Positions 13,535 to 23,879 of a DNA stretch of 64,000 nt are shown here, piece by piece. Both the position numbers and the translations under genes were made by a program. The stretch's first letter is position 1. Every line of letters starts with the position of its first letter. The notes under the pieces are model-generated. The model did not search any database and was not told where the DNA came from. It saw nothing but the letters and a program-made list of their open reading frames with translations. The DNA is from RGIG1927 sp045546275 (GTDB taxonomy: Bacteria; Bacillota; Clostridia; UMGS1883): positions 186,001 through 250,000 of the forward strand of contig JAZQCM010000001.1 in the NCBI GenBank assembly GCA_045546275.1, read 5' to 3'.

Positions 13535-14703
13535 TTTAATATACCGCTTTCGTCAATCTTTTCAATTGCTCTTTCAATTTCGGGTACGGTTTTAGTAAGA
13601 GCAAATCGTACATAGCCTTCGCCAAGAGAGCCAAATGCAATGCCCGGAGTACAAAGAACGCCTGTTTCTTCCAAAAGCTTAAAGCAAAACTCTTCTGAGG
13701 ACTTGAATTTTTCGGGCATAGGAAGCCATGCAAACATTGTGCCTTTGCCTTTGGGAACAGTCCATCCAATTGAAGAAAGACCGTCACAAAGTGCGTCACG
13801 TCTTTTCTGATATTCATTGCATTGAGCCTTTAAAAACTCGCTGTAGTCTTCTGTAAGTGCCGAAATAGCTGCCATCTGGATAGGACGAAATATACCGAAA
13901 TCATACTGGCTTCTGAGTTTTTTAATTGCATTTATAACTGTTGTGTTGCCTATGGCAAAGGACACACGTGCACCTGTTAAATTAAACGACTTTGAAAGAG
14001 AGAAAAACTCAATTCCAACATCCTTTGCTCCTTCGTGCGAAAGGAAAGATCCGCCTTTTTTGCCATCATAAACAATGTCAGAATATGCATTGTCATGTAC
14101 AACTATAATGTTGTGTTTTTTTGCCCATAAAATAAGCTCATCATAAAAATAATCAGGTGCTGTGGCACAAACAGGGTTGGAAGGATATGAAACAATTATG
14201 TATTTAGCTCTTTTAAGAACATCCTCGGGGATTTCATCGAGCTTAGGAAGATAATTATTTTCTTCAAGTACAGGGTAGTAGTATTCTTCAGCACCGCCAA
14301 GATACGCACCAGCCGAAAAAATGGGGTAACCGGGATTGGGAAGAAGGGCAATGTCACCCTTATCGCAAAGTGCCATTGCCAAATGGCCAATGCCTTCCTG
14401 ACTGCCGTTGGTTGCAGTGATTTCTTCGGGTAAAATTTCGGTATTGAAGCGTTTTTTGTAATAATTGCAAAGAGCTTTTTTCAGTTCAGGAAGTTCGGTA
14501 AGGGTATAACCATAGGTTGTAGGGTCATTAACGCCTTTAGCCATTTCTTCCACAACCTCTTTTGGTGCAACAAAATCAGGAGTGCCAATCGAGAAGTTAA
14601 TAACCTCTTTACCCAGCTTTTCCATGTCAATACGCTTTTGGTCAAGAAAAGCAAAAATACCTGTTTTAAAATGGTCTAATCTCTTTGATGTGTTAATTTT
14701 CAA
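13531..14703 (-). CDS. Class I/II pyridoxal-phosphate aminotransferase
   Basis: A 390-residue fold-type I aminotransferase. Visible motifs are INFSIGTPDF near the N-terminus, TNGSQEGIGHLAMAL, NPGYPIF, YPSNPVCATA, VVHDNAYSDIVYDG and SLSKSFNLTGARVSFAIG, where the Lys of SKSFN is the PLP lysine. It resembles LL-diaminopimelate aminotransferase and MalY/PatA-like enzymes, but the amino donor cannot be decided from sequence alone. First gene of the operon with rsmF and ppa. Confidence 0.88.
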   Translation of the reverse strand: MKINTSKRLDHFKTGIFAFLDQKRIDMEKLGKEVINFSIGTPDFVAPKEVVEEMAKGVNDPTTYGYTLTELPELKKALCNYYKKRFNTEILPEEITATNGSQEGIGHLAMALCDKGDIALLPNPGYPIFSAGAYLGGAEEYYYPVLEENNYLPKLDEIPEDVLKRAKYIIVSYPSNPVCATAPDYFYDELILWAKKHNIIVVHDNAYSDIVYDGKKGGSFLSHEGAKDVGIEFFSLSKSFNLTGARVSFAIGNTTVINAIKKLRSQYDFGIFRPIQMAAISALTEDYSEFLKAQCNEYQKRRDALCDGLSSIGWTVPKGKGTMFAWLPMPEKFKSSEEFCFKLLEETGVLCTPGIAFGSLGEGYVRFALTKTVPEIERAIEKIDESGILK

Positions 14704-14738
14704 TGTCTATCACCTTTGCATATAACTTTTATTTATTT

Positions 14739-14767
14739 ATTATCTCACATATCTTTACATATTTCAA
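14739..14767 (-). promoter_or_regulatory. Promoter of the aminotransferase-rsmF-ppa operon
   Basis: On the minus strand TTGAAA (14762-14767), 17-base spacer and GATAAT (14739-14744), 36 bases before the start codon. Confidence 0.7.
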
Positions 14768-14820
14768 GTGCTGATACGAAAAAACGTATATTTTTTTTGG
14801 ATAGTTTTCACAATATACTG

Positions 14821-14849
14821 TTGCAAAAATGTAGATTTTTTGATATAAT
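14821..14849 (+). promoter_or_regulatory. Promoter of the heparinase-type gene
   Basis: TTGCAA (14821-14826), 17-base spacer, TATAAT (14844-14849), followed by AAGGAG before the ATG at 14882. Confidence 0.75.
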
Positions 14850-14881
14850 TACAATATATTTTTATATTAAGGAGTGAAAAT

Positions 14882-17800
14882 ATGAGAAAAGTATTAAGCT
14901 TCATGCTTACGTTGGCACTTGTATTGTCAGTATTTGCTGCAATACCCTTTACTTCAAGTGCTGCAAGCATGTCGGATGCAGATTTTTTTGCAAAATTTGA
15001 TTTAACATTTTCCGGAATGGAAGACGTTAAAGCCGCAGTAGACAGAGGCGACTTTGCTACTGCAAAGAAAGAATTTGTTGAATATTTGTCTGAAAGAAAG
15101 GCGAACGGTGACGCTGCAGCGTTCCCCATTACTGCTGATGACGAAAACTATGGTCAGGCGGTGTTGCCTCTTGACAATATTTTAACAGGTCCTTACGAAT
15201 TTGACGTTTGGCTCAACCGTTTCACGGTTACAAGCAAGGATTACGAGCTTTACGAAATTGACCTTACTGAAAAAACAAGCCAGGAATTAAACAACCAGGC
15301 AATTTCAATAATGCTTTTCGAAAGACAAAAGCAGGCTTTCCCAGTGCTTGTTGCAAGTAAGGAATATGCAGATTATGAGCCTGTCCTTGTTATTGAAACA
15401 GCAGAGGGTAACACATATGAAATTATGGCAAACCATGATACATATGTGAACAGCGGTGCTAAAACAACAACTTATGGAGATGCTACCGAGCTTTATGTCA
15501 AGGAGCAGAGCGATTCTCTTTCTGATGCCTTCGGCAGCCAGACAAGAAGAGCTTATATTAATTTCCCCTTAACAGAAGCTGCTAATCAGACCATTGAAAA
15601 AGCAACAATGAAGCTTTATGCAAAGTTGGCTTCAGATGCAACTGTTGATTCTTTGGATGTTCATGTAATAAGTGTTGGCGATACTATGTGGGACGAAACA
15701 AAGCTTACATGGGCAACAATCGGCGGCAATATTTATTCATATCAGAATGCCGATGTTCCAACATGGTATAAACCTGACGGTGCAGACAACGAATATGAAA
15801 ACGTTACAACTCGTTTCTGGTTTGCAAGAAGCATGGCGTATGAATATATTACATATCTCGAAAACCCCGAACAGTATGCAATCGACCATCCGCTTTATCC
15901 CGACGGCTCCGTTTTTGGTGAAAAGCTCATTGATTTAATGGATGCTTTTGCAACTCAGCGTTCTTACGGCTATAACCGTACGCTTGAAACAGGTGAAAGA
16001 CTCAACCGTTGGGTTGACGTTTTAGATGCTCTTATTGACACACCTGCAGTTAAGAACAACCCCGATAAAGTTTGCAATATTATTTCTTTCATGTGGGGTG
16101 ATTGCAATAGCCTTGCTACAAAGGATATTACAAACGGCTCCTACTGGTGGAGTAACTGGAGAATTGTTGCAAATGCAGGCTTCTTCAAGGGTAATGAGTA
16201 TTTTCCTGAATGGAAAAACTATTCCACTTGGAGAAACAGAGTAGTTGGCAATATTGAATACACACTTGACCTTCTCTTTGTTGACGACATGAGCTTTGCA
16301 GAAGCAGGCCCTGCGTATGCAGTATGGTGTGTTGAACTCTTTGGTGACTGTGTGAGAATGGCTGACATTAACAACCGTCCTCTTGACAAAACCTTCACCG
16401 AAAAGCTCCGCTACGCAACACGTTTTGCTCTTGAAAGCCTTTATCCTGATGGTTATGATACAAACATAGGCGACTCTAACTATAAGGACAGAATGAGCGT
16501 ATTTGCAGATTTGGCTGACTACTATAAAAACGACTCAATCCTTAATGCCTTTGTAAACGGAACCGATGAAAACGACCCCGAATATTACTCCAGCATTTAT
16601 CACGATTCCAACACAATGCTTATGCGTAACAGCTGGAATCCCGAGGATGCAGTTTATTTACAGCTTAACAACAATCCCTTTGACGGTCACGCACACCCCG
16701 ACAGCAATGGAATTGTTATGTATGCATACGGCAAGCCCTTATTAGTTGACTCCGGTCGTTACAGCTATTCAAGCTTTAACTCAATTTATAACGACCTTCG
16801 TTACGCTTCAGCACATAACACAATCGAAGCTGTTGGTCAGTCTATGGCAAGCCATGCAAACGCCGCTAAGCCCTTGGAATACGCTGTTACAAACGATGTG
16901 TTTGACTTTGCAACAACAAGCCAGACAGGTTACAGTGGCACAACACATACAAGAAATGTTTTGTTTGTCAAGAACGGATATTCTATCGTTACAGACTTCG
17001 TAACAGGCAGTACAAGCCGTGAATACCGCCAGAACTGGCACTTTATGCCATCTTCCAATGCTCAAATGAACGGCAATACAGCTACAACCAACTTCTATAA
17101 CGAAGCGAATATTGTTATAGCAAATGCAAACAGCACAACAGCTCTTATCCGTGATGGTTATCACAGTGCAGATTACGGCTTGGTTGCAGGAAGCAAGTAC
17201 GCATCCTACGGAAAAACAGGCAGTGAAGTTAAGTTTGACACACTTCTTTGCCCTGTAAGAAAGGATGTATCTTCTGAATATGCCGCAAGCGAAATTGCAG
17301 TTACAGACCTTGCAGAAAATGACAACTCCAAGGCTGCACTTGAAATTACAATTGATGGCGATACAAGCTACTACTATGTAAAGAATAAAGACACCGCAGA
17401 TGGCAAATTCGGCGATTATACGACCGATGCAAAAATGGCATACGTTGCAGATGATGCTTCTTATGTATCTGTTGTTAATGGTTCTTATGTTGAAAATGTT
17501 TTTGAAAGCAATAATAATGTTGCATCCATGGCAATCAGCTTTGAAAGCAGTTTTGGTGAAAACACAATTAACATTGTAGGTGACAAGCTTGTTCCTTCAA
17601 CAGACAGCGATGCTGTTAAGATTTTTGTTCCAGAAGATGTTGATACAGTAACTCTCAACGGCAAAATGATTAGATTTGCCACAGAAACAACTGATGAAGG
17701 CACAGTAATTCTTGCAGTAAGAAGCACCGATATAACAGGTAGCGGAGAAATCAGCTTGAATGGCAAGGAATACAACATCATTGGCGAAAACCTTATTACA

Positions 17801-20404
17801 AATGGTGATTTCTCTAACGGTACAGTCGATTGGACAAATGCAGCTACAGGTGCACAGTACTCCGGTACAGTTTCTTCAACAAATGCCCATGGCGATTCTA
17901 AATCTCTTACAAACACAGGTAACGCCGGTGGTAGTGCAGTATCCACTTTAAGAAGATTTGTTCCTGTTGAAGGCGGAAAGAGTTACTATCTTTCTTATTA
18001 CGCATATGCAACGCAAGCAACAACAGGCAATGCGCAGATGTCTGCGGCGGTTCTTACAAAGGGCGGTCCTGTTTATGGAAACTTTAACGGACTTACATAC
18101 TACAACTACAATACTTATGGTGGTATGAACTCATGGTCTTCCGAATCATCTAACACACATATAGGCGGTAGTGTTTCGAGAGCCGATGACTTGTATGCTC
18201 AGGGTATGAATCATAAAGAATTTGTATTCAATGCTCCCGAAGATGCAGAGCATATTATGCTTAGTTTCTTTGCGTGGACAGATACCGGCAGACTTTATCT
18301 TAGCGATTTCCAATTGCTTGAGCTTGAAGAAATCGTAAATGAAGACGAAGTTCAGACAACTGTTACTGTTGAGTTTACAGATACAGAAGGTAACGCAGTT
18401 GCAGATAGTATTACAGAAGAAATAACAGAGGGCGAAATTTATATTTATGAAGCCCCGGAAACAATCACTTATAATGATGCATATTATGTGCTTAACGAAG
18501 AGGAATCTCTTCTCAGCTGCAAGGTTGCAAAGGGTGATAATGTTATAAGCGCTGTATATGATAAGGTAGGTCTTGTAACGATTAAGCACACAGATGCTTC
18601 GGGCAATGAAATTGCAAACAAAGAAACTTATGAATGTGTGATTGGCGAAAGCTTTAACGGAAGTAGCTATGCAAAAACAAACCTTATTTTCGAATCAAAG
18701 GTTTACAATTATGTAGCAGACAGCAACGATGCAATTACTGTATCTGACAAAATTTCTCAGAATATAATTGAACTTCAATACGAAGAAAGCGATGTTTCTT
18801 TTGATGGCAAACTTGCTTACTTCACATTTGATGATGAAGAGACTGGTTTTGCAAGCGAATTTGCAAAGGCGGATAGCAATGGAGCTAATGTTCTTTCTAA
18901 CGATGCAATGAAGGGCAAGAGCTTGTATCTTAACGGCACAGGCGCCAACTTCCTTAACCTTACAAATGCTGAAGGTGAAGCTCTTCTTACAGGTCTTGAC
19001 GAAATCACAATCGTGTTCTTCGCAAAGGTTGTAGGCAGTGGTGCTAACTGGTCGGTATATATGGCTCCTGATGTGTCCTCGCAGGTATACGCACAGGAAA
19101 AATACGTTGGTATGCTTCACAACGGAAACCTTATTGTTGAAAGATATCTTAACTCGGGTTCACGTGCTCCTTCAATCAGTGCTTCTGATCCAATAGGCAC
19201 ATGGAAGAAGTATGCTTTGGTAATTGAAGAAGATGCCACAACACTTTACATCGATGGTACTAAGACAACTCTTGAATCTTCTTACAAGCTTTCTGATATT
19301 CTCGGAAGTAATTCTGTAGTTCAGATTGGTAAAGCAAACTGGGATAGCGGCGAGTATTTCAATGGTTATATTGATGAATTTATGATTTATAACTACGCTC
19401 TTTCTGAAAGAGAAATTGCTGACATTGGTGGCAGTAGTAAGGTGACCGTAAACTTTGTTGACAAAAACGGCGCAACACTTAAGGATAGTAAAACAATCGA
19501 TGTTCTTTCGGGTGTTGAGCTTACGGAAAATGTAATTGGTTATGAAAAGCTTATTACAGTTGGCTCTGTTAGTTACATGGTTAAGAATGTTGAAGGTCTC
19601 GGACAAGTTGCTAATGGTGCAGATATGACAGTTAAGGTTATTTACGCTGAGGCTGTTTCCTCTGAAGCTACATTTAAGGCAACAAAGGGCGACTCACTTC
19701 GTTCCGCTACAGATTCTTCTCTTTCCGATTTTGCAAGTGAAGAAGGCGGAGATTATCCTGCAAGACTTATGGCAGATAATCGCTGGTATAAGAGAGCAGG
19801 TGTTGCAGGCTTTGCTGTTAGTGTTCCTGAAGACGAAATCATTACAAAGGCAACTGTTAAGCTTCACGTGAATGCTTCAAACGGAACAAACGGTGCAGCA
19901 ATTTATGACGCGTCAAGCCTTCCCGAGGATTGGTCAAGAGGTAATGTAACAGGCTTTGCTCTTCCTGCCGAGCCCATAACAACAGGTGTTGTAAGTGGTA
20001 GCTACATTACATTTGATGTTACTGATTATGTAACAGAAAACGGCAATGTAAGCTTTGCAGTATTTACAACAGTTGACCAACAGTACATTATCTACGATTC
20101 CGAGCTTACAAGCTATGTTCCTGAGCTTATTGTTGAAACAGCTAAGGAAAAGGTTACAAGCTTTGAAATTGTTGATGGCAAGGCCGTTTACACCTCTTAC
20201 GACGGTGAAGATGCAACAGTTATGGTTGTTTACTACAGCTCGGACAATGAAGTGATTAAGGCGGTTTCTGATAGCGGAAATGGTGAAACTGTTTCTGTTG
20301 CTATTGAGACTGTTTCGGGTGCTGTAAGATACAAGGCTGTTGTGTGGAATTCCAAGAGTGCAATGAAACCCATTATGAAGCCAATTGAAGTTAATCTTAA
20401 CTAA
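14882..20404 (+). CDS. Giant secreted heparinase II/III-type polysaccharide lyase with carbohydrate-binding modules
   Basis: An 1840-residue exported mosaic protein. Domains in order: signal peptide (1-29, cleavage near SSA-AS); N-terminal helical lead; a DNRLRE/CBM96-like beta domain (about 180-275, containing HDTYVNSG); an alpha/alpha toroid (about 300-560); heparinase II/III C-terminal beta domain (about 575-900) with HAHPDSNGIVMYAYGKPLLVDSG, which has the expected His residues; a CBM-like domain (from ENLITNGDFSNGTVDW); two MucBP-like beta repeats (VTVEFTDTEGN, VTIKHTDASGN); a LamG/concanavalin-like domain (about 1300-1520, ending GYIDEFMIYNYALSEREI); another MucBP-like repeat; a second DNRLRE-type domain. 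It probably degrades an acidic polysaccharide outside the cell. No LPXTG or SLH anchor seen. The uronate substrate is unknown. Confidence 0.8.
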   Translation: MRKVLSFMLTLALVLSVFAAIPFTSSAASMSDADFFAKFDLTFSGMEDVKAAVDRGDFATAKKEFVEYLSERKANGDAAAFPITADDENYGQAVLPLDNILTGPYEFDVWLNRFTVTSKDYELYEIDLTEKTSQELNNQAISIMLFERQKQAFPVLVASKEYADYEPVLVIETAEGNTYEIMANHDTYVNSGAKTTTYGDATELYVKEQSDSLSDAFGSQTRRAYINFPLTEAANQTIEKATMKLYAKLASDATVDSLDVHVISVGDTMWDETKLTWATIGGNIYSYQNADVPTWYKPDGADNEYENVTTRFWFARSMAYEYITYLENPEQYAIDHPLYPDGSVFGEKLIDLMDAFATQRSYGYNRTLETGERLNRWVDVLDALIDTPAVKNNPDKVCNIISFMWGDCNSLATKDITNGSYWWSNWRIVANAGFFKGNEYFPEWKNYSTWRNRVVGNIEYTLDLLFVDDMSFAEAGPAYAVWCVELFGDCVRMADINNRPLDKTFTEKLRYATRFALESLYPDGYDTNIGDSNYKDRMSVFADLADYYKNDSILNAFVNGTDENDPEYYSSIYHDSNTMLMRNSWNPEDAVYLQLNNNPFDGHAHPDSNGIVMYAYGKPLLVDSGRYSYSSFNSIYNDLRYASAHNTIEAVGQSMASHANAAKPLEYAVTNDVFDFATTSQTGYSGTTHTRNVLFVKNGYSIVTDFVTGSTSREYRQNWHFMPSSNAQMNGNTATTNFYNEANIVIANANSTTALIRDGYHSADYGLVAGSKYASYGKTGSEVKFDTLLCPVRKDVSSEYAASEIAVTDLAENDNSKAALEITIDGDTSYYYVKNKDTADGKFGDYTTDAKMAYVADDASYVSVVNGSYVENVFESNNNVASMAISFESSFGENTINIVGDKLVPSTDSDAVKIFVPEDVDTVTLNGKMIRFATETTDEGTVILAVRSTDITGSGEISLNGKEYNIIGENLITNGDFSNGTVDWTNAATGAQYSGTVSSTNAHGDSKSLTNTGNAGGSAVSTLRRFVPVEGGKSYYLSYYAYATQATTGNAQMSAAVLTKGGPVYGNFNGLTYYNYNTYGGMNSWSSESSNTHIGGSVSRADDLYAQGMNHKEFVFNAPEDAEHIMLSFFAWTDTGRLYLSDFQLLELEEIVNEDEVQTTVTVEFTDTEGNAVADSITEEITEGEIYIYEAPETITYNDAYYVLNEEESLLSCKVAKGDNVISAVYDKVGLVTIKHTDASGNEIANKETYECVIGESFNGSSYAKTNLIFESKVYNYVADSNDAITVSDKISQNIIELQYEESDVSFDGKLAYFTFDDEETGFASEFAKADSNGANVLSNDAMKGKSLYLNGTGANFLNLTNAEGEALLTGLDEITIVFFAKVVGSGANWSVYMAPDVSSQVYAQEKYVGMLHNGNLIVERYLNSGSRAPSISASDPIGTWKKYALVIEEDATTLYIDGTKTTLESSYKLSDILGSNSVVQIGKANWDSGEYFNGYIDEFMIYNYALSEREIADIGGSSKVTVNFVDKNGATLKDSKTIDVLSGVELTENVIGYEKLITVGSVSYMVKNVEGLGQVANGADMTVKVIYAEAVSSEATFKATKGDSLRSATDSSLSDFASEEGGDYPARLMADNRWYKRAGVAGFAVSVPEDEIITKATVKLHVNASNGTNGAAIYDASSLPEDWSRGNVTGFALPAEPITTGVVSGSYITFDVTDYVTENGNVSFAVFTTVDQQYIIYDSELTSYVPELIVETAKEKVTSFEIVDGKAVYTSYDGEDATVMVVYYSSDNEVIKAVSDSGNGETVSVAIETVSGAVRYKAVVWNSKSAMKPIMKPIEVNLN

Positions 20405-20408
20405 ACTT

Positions 20409-20437
20409 AAAAGGAGAGCCAATGGCTCTCCTTTTTC
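20409..20437 (+). terminator. Terminator after the heparinase-type gene
   Basis: AAAAGGAGAGCC-AAT-GGCTCTCCTTTT, 12-bp perfect stem followed by T, four bases after the stop. Confidence 0.9.
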
Positions 20438-20440
20438 ATA

Positions 20441-20469
20441 ATAAAAGCTCAGCTTAGCTGAGCTTTTAT
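20441..20469 (-). terminator. Terminator of the glycoside hydrolase gene
   Basis: ATAAAAGCTCAGC-TTA-GCTGAGCTTTTAT, a 13-bp perfect stem directly after the minus-strand stop codon at 20470, separate from the plus-strand terminator beside it. Confidence 0.85.
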
Positions 20470-22434
20470 TTAGTAGCATATTGAATTAATTTCAGTACCT
20501 TTTTCTTCTGTAGGGGGCAAATCGCCATTTGCAACAAGATAAACTTCTTTGTGAGTAAGCTTTGCGCTTTCAACAATTTCGGTATATTCCTTGTTGCACA
20601 CATCAACAAAACCAATCTGATAGTTTTCGCCATCAAAACGACCTAAATAACCTTGGTCATTAAGGGTAAAATAGTGCGCACCTAAACAGTAAGGGTGAGA
20701 CGCACAACGATGCAGGTAATAGCGGTAAGTTTTTGCTCTGTCTTCCTGTGTGGCAACACCTTGTATACCGGTAGCATCCAATCCACGGTCCAATGCACCA
20801 AAGTGGAATTCACCAATCATAACCGGCATATCAACCAAATCAACAATATGCTGAATGCTTCCATATGGGTCGTGGCGGTAACAGTTGAATGAGAATACAT
20901 CGAAATATTCACAGCCACTTGTTACGGTTTTGTTTGCAACCCATGCATAGCGCATACCAAGATTAAGGTGGTTTTTGTCAACTTTCTTTAACGCAAGAGC
21001 AGGAACTTTGATAAATTCTCTGACCATTTCTGCCGAAATTGACATTAAATCATCAAGGGCTGTTTTATTCAACAAATCTTTATCGATAGGTGAGTACAAA
21101 GCGTCAAACTCTGAAAAATCCTTTTCCCATGCAGCATTGAGGTTTGTAATGCAGGAATACTTATGCTTAAGGCTATCAATAATATAATCCTTTGAATAGA
21201 ACTTAACGTCACGCTCTAAGGTAACTGCCGCAATATTAAGCCCGTCAGAAAACGCCCAGTTAGGTTCGTTGCTCATGAAATAGCCGATCATGTTCTTATC
21301 ATTTTTCAGCACTTCAAGCTGTTGTGCCCATTTTTCACTTTCAACGTTGTATTCAGGTGAAAAAACATCGGGAAAATCACGGAAAATATTTTCTGTTGTA
21401 CGTGGAAAACCATGAAGAATATGTACATAGGGAAGATTGGAGTTTTTAATGAAATTCATATCGCTCCAACAAGCAACTGTGTTTACACCCCAGTCAACAA
21501 GCCTTCTTTTTGTAATCTTTGTCCAGGCTTCATACCAGTTTTCGCCAAAAGTGCGATATAAATTGTATTTATGCCACGAGAAGAAAACTTCATCGCCAAA
21601 TCTTCTTTTTGACCAACCGGGAGTGTCTTTGTCGGGAAGATAGTCGCAGAACGCTTCGATACCTGTAAGGTTACAGTCTCCATCAACACCCACGCAGTCA
21701 AGACCTGCGCTGAAAAATGCATATCCGTCAGGGTCCTTTAACCAGTATCGACCGTTCGCTTTTTCCAAAGCAAAAAAGCCTGTAGGTTCAAATTTTTTGC
21801 CAAGCCAACCACCATAGGCGGAAAGTCCTGTTATTGGATTGGCTGTTTTTTCATATTCATTAAATAAATAAGCTTTAAGCTCTTCCTCGTTATTAGTTTT
21901 TCCAATCCAGTTAGTTATTTTCTTTTGTCCCAGCGTGTCAACAAGCTTAACTTCAGGAACTTCATAAAAGGGCTCCTCATTTGCAATATATGCATCATGA
22001 ATTTCAAGAGAAACATCATTGGGAGAGGGAGAAACGCCAAACGCAAAGCCTGTCAAGTTTTTTAACTTTACAGGTGTTCCCAACACAACAGTCTTTAATC
22101 TGCCAGGCTTTCTCTTCAAAAAAAGCACACCGCCTTCAGCAGATTCTTCCTTCAAAGAAACAACAGTTTTTACATGTGGTAATAAACCTATTTTTACCGT
22201 TATATCGCTGTTTTTTCTATCGCTATCCCAAAAGTTAAGCGTAACACTTGTTGAATATTCAGAAAGGTTTGTAACAACAAACACCACATATTCTTCGCTG
22301 TTACAGGCATAGGAACAAATTGTGCCTTTTTCGCCACGAAAATACAGCATACCGCCGTTTTTCGAAAAGGTGTATACTCCATTATCAAAAGTAACATTTT
22401 TCATTTCTGCGCTGTTAAGATCAATTTTTTTCAT
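20470..22434 (-). CDS. Clan GH-A glycoside hydrolase (beta-galactosidase/agarase-like)
   Basis: A 654-residue protein without a signal peptide. The N-terminal about 180 residues are beta-rich (CBM-like). The (beta/alpha)8 barrel follows from ANGRYWLKDPDGYAFFSAGLDCVG, a segment typical of GH42/GH50-like enzymes. The likely acid/base is Glu in YFMSNEPNWAF and the likely nucleophile is Glu in MPVMIGEFHFGALD; the intervening spacing fits clan A. The exact family is uncertain. It starts 20 nt after the murC stop on the same strand, so it is likely cotranscribed with murC, although the convergent neighbour is a polysaccharide lyase, which suggests a glycan-use function. Confidence 0.75.
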   Translation of the reverse strand: MKKIDLNSAEMKNVTFDNGVYTFSKNGGMLYFRGEKGTICSYACNSEEYVVFVVTNLSEYSTSVTLNFWDSDRKNSDITVKIGLLPHVKTVVSLKEESAEGGVLFLKRKPGRLKTVVLGTPVKLKNLTGFAFGVSPSPNDVSLEIHDAYIANEEPFYEVPEVKLVDTLGQKKITNWIGKTNNEEELKAYLFNEYEKTANPITGLSAYGGWLGKKFEPTGFFALEKANGRYWLKDPDGYAFFSAGLDCVGVDGDCNLTGIEAFCDYLPDKDTPGWSKRRFGDEVFFSWHKYNLYRTFGENWYEAWTKITKRRLVDWGVNTVACWSDMNFIKNSNLPYVHILHGFPRTTENIFRDFPDVFSPEYNVESEKWAQQLEVLKNDKNMIGYFMSNEPNWAFSDGLNIAAVTLERDVKFYSKDYIIDSLKHKYSCITNLNAAWEKDFSEFDALYSPIDKDLLNKTALDDLMSISAEMVREFIKVPALALKKVDKNHLNLGMRYAWVANKTVTSGCEYFDVFSFNCYRHDPYGSIQHIVDLVDMPVMIGEFHFGALDRGLDATGIQGVATQEDRAKTYRYYLHRCASHPYCLGAHYFTLNDQGYLGRFDGENYQIGFVDVCNKEYTEIVESAKLTHKEVYLVANGDLPPTEEKGTEINSICY

Positions 22435-22454
22435 TTTCCATTCCTCTTTTCTGT

Positions 22455-23819
22455 TTACTTAAGCATATTTTCTCCTATGCGATAAACATCGCCTGCGCCC
22501 ATTGTAATAACAATTTCATTATCTTTGACACTTTCTTTTAAATATGCTTCTACTTCATCAAAAGTTTTTATATAAATGGCATTAGGAATGCAGTCTGCAA
22601 GCTCTTTTGCGCTTACAATGCCTGTATCCTTTTCACGTGCCGCATAAATATCAGTTATTATTACTTGTGCATCACTTTCGGAAAATACGTTTACAAAATC
22701 CTCAAACAAGGTTTTGGTACGGGTGTAGGTATGAGGTTGGAACACACACCATACCTTTGAAAAATCCATTCGTTCAGCTGCCGAAAGAGTTGCCTTGATT
22801 TCCGAAGGGTGATGAGCGTAATCATCAACAATTAAAGTGTTTTTATGAAAACCTTTCTTTTCAAAGCGACGATGTGCACCATGGAAATTGAATAGTGCGT
22901 TAGCAATATCTGTTTTATCAACTTCGCACAAGTCGGCAACTGCAAAAGCCGCCAATGCGTTATACACACTGTGAGTTCCGGGCACGGTCAGTGCTACATT
23001 TGCATACAGAATGCCGTTTTTCAGCACATCAAAGGTGGGGCAGTCAAACCTGTCAAACACAATATTTTCTGCCTTATAAGTACAATTTGAATTTATACCA
23101 AAAGTTATAGCCTTTTTCTTCGTGTAGGAAAGCGCTTTTGAGACGTTGGCATCGTCACCATTTGCAATTATTGCACCATTTAAAGCGGTTTTGTCGGCAA
23201 AATGTCCAAAAGCATCAATTATATCATCAAGGTCTTTGAAATAATCAAGATGGTCCGCTTCGATGTTTAAAATCAGACTATAACGAGGTGAAAACTGCAA
23301 AAAGCTACGATGATATTCGCAAGCTTCGGCAATAAAATAGTCCTTTGCGCCAACCTTAAGGTTTCCGCCAATAACGTCAAGCTCACCGCCGATTGTAACT
23401 GTAGGGTCTTTTTCAGCTTCAAGAAAAATCTGCGAAATCATGCCTGTAGTACTGGTTTTTCCGTGAGTGCCTGAAATTGCAATAGGGGAGTTGTATCTTG
23501 TCATAATTGCGCCAAGAAGCGTTGCACGGTCAATCACGGTTATATTTTTCTCTTTTGCAGCAATAATTTCAGGGTTATCCATTTTTACTGCGGCGGTATG
23601 AACAACAATATCCTGGTTTGTTATGTTTTTACTGTCGTGACCAATATAAATTTTAGCACCTGATTTTTCCAGATGATGTGTAAGATTACTTTCCTTAAAA
23701 TCGGAGCCGGAAACAATGCAACCATCATCCATCAAAATTTTGGCAAGAGCACTCATGCTTATGCCGCCAATTCCGATAAAATGTATTTTTGTACCTTTTG
23801 TAAGCATATCAGAAATCAT
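22455..23819 (-). CDS. murC: UDP-N-acetylmuramate--L-alanine ligase
   Basis: A 454-residue Mur ligase. The Rossmann start IHFIGIGGISMSALAKIL (about 12-29), the ATP loop SGTHGKTSTT (about 116-124), EACEYHRSFL and the C-terminal VDDYAHHPSEIKATL and FQPHTYTRT motifs are diagnostic of MurC. It adds L-alanine to UDP-MurNAc in the first peptide step of peptidoglycan synthesis. The start has GGAGGAG five bases upstream. Confidence 0.97.
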   Translation of the reverse strand: MISDMLTKGTKIHFIGIGGISMSALAKILMDDGCIVSGSDFKESNLTHHLEKSGAKIYIGHDSKNITNQDIVVHTAAVKMDNPEIIAAKEKNITVIDRATLLGAIMTRYNSPIAISGTHGKTSTTGMISQIFLEAEKDPTVTIGGELDVIGGNLKVGAKDYFIAEACEYHRSFLQFSPRYSLILNIEADHLDYFKDLDDIIDAFGHFADKTALNGAIIANGDDANVSKALSYTKKKAITFGINSNCTYKAENIVFDRFDCPTFDVLKNGILYANVALTVPGTHSVYNALAAFAVADLCEVDKTDIANALFNFHGAHRRFEKKGFHKNTLIVDDYAHHPSEIKATLSAAERMDFSKVWCVFQPHTYTRTKTLFEDFVNVFSESDAQVIITDIYAAREKDTGIVSAKELADCIPNAIYIKTFDEVEAYLKESVKDNEIVITMGAGDVYRIGENMLK

Positions 23820-23850
23820 ATTTTCTCCTCCAAAAAACGATTACTTTATT

Positions 23851-23859
23851 ATTATATCA
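23851..23859 (-). promoter_or_regulatory. Extended -10 promoter of murC
   Basis: On the minus strand TGATATAAT lies about 32 bases before the murC start. The -35 region is poor, so this is a tentative extended -10 promoter. Confidence 0.4.
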
Positions 23860-23879
23860 AAAAAAATTAAGAAATACTA

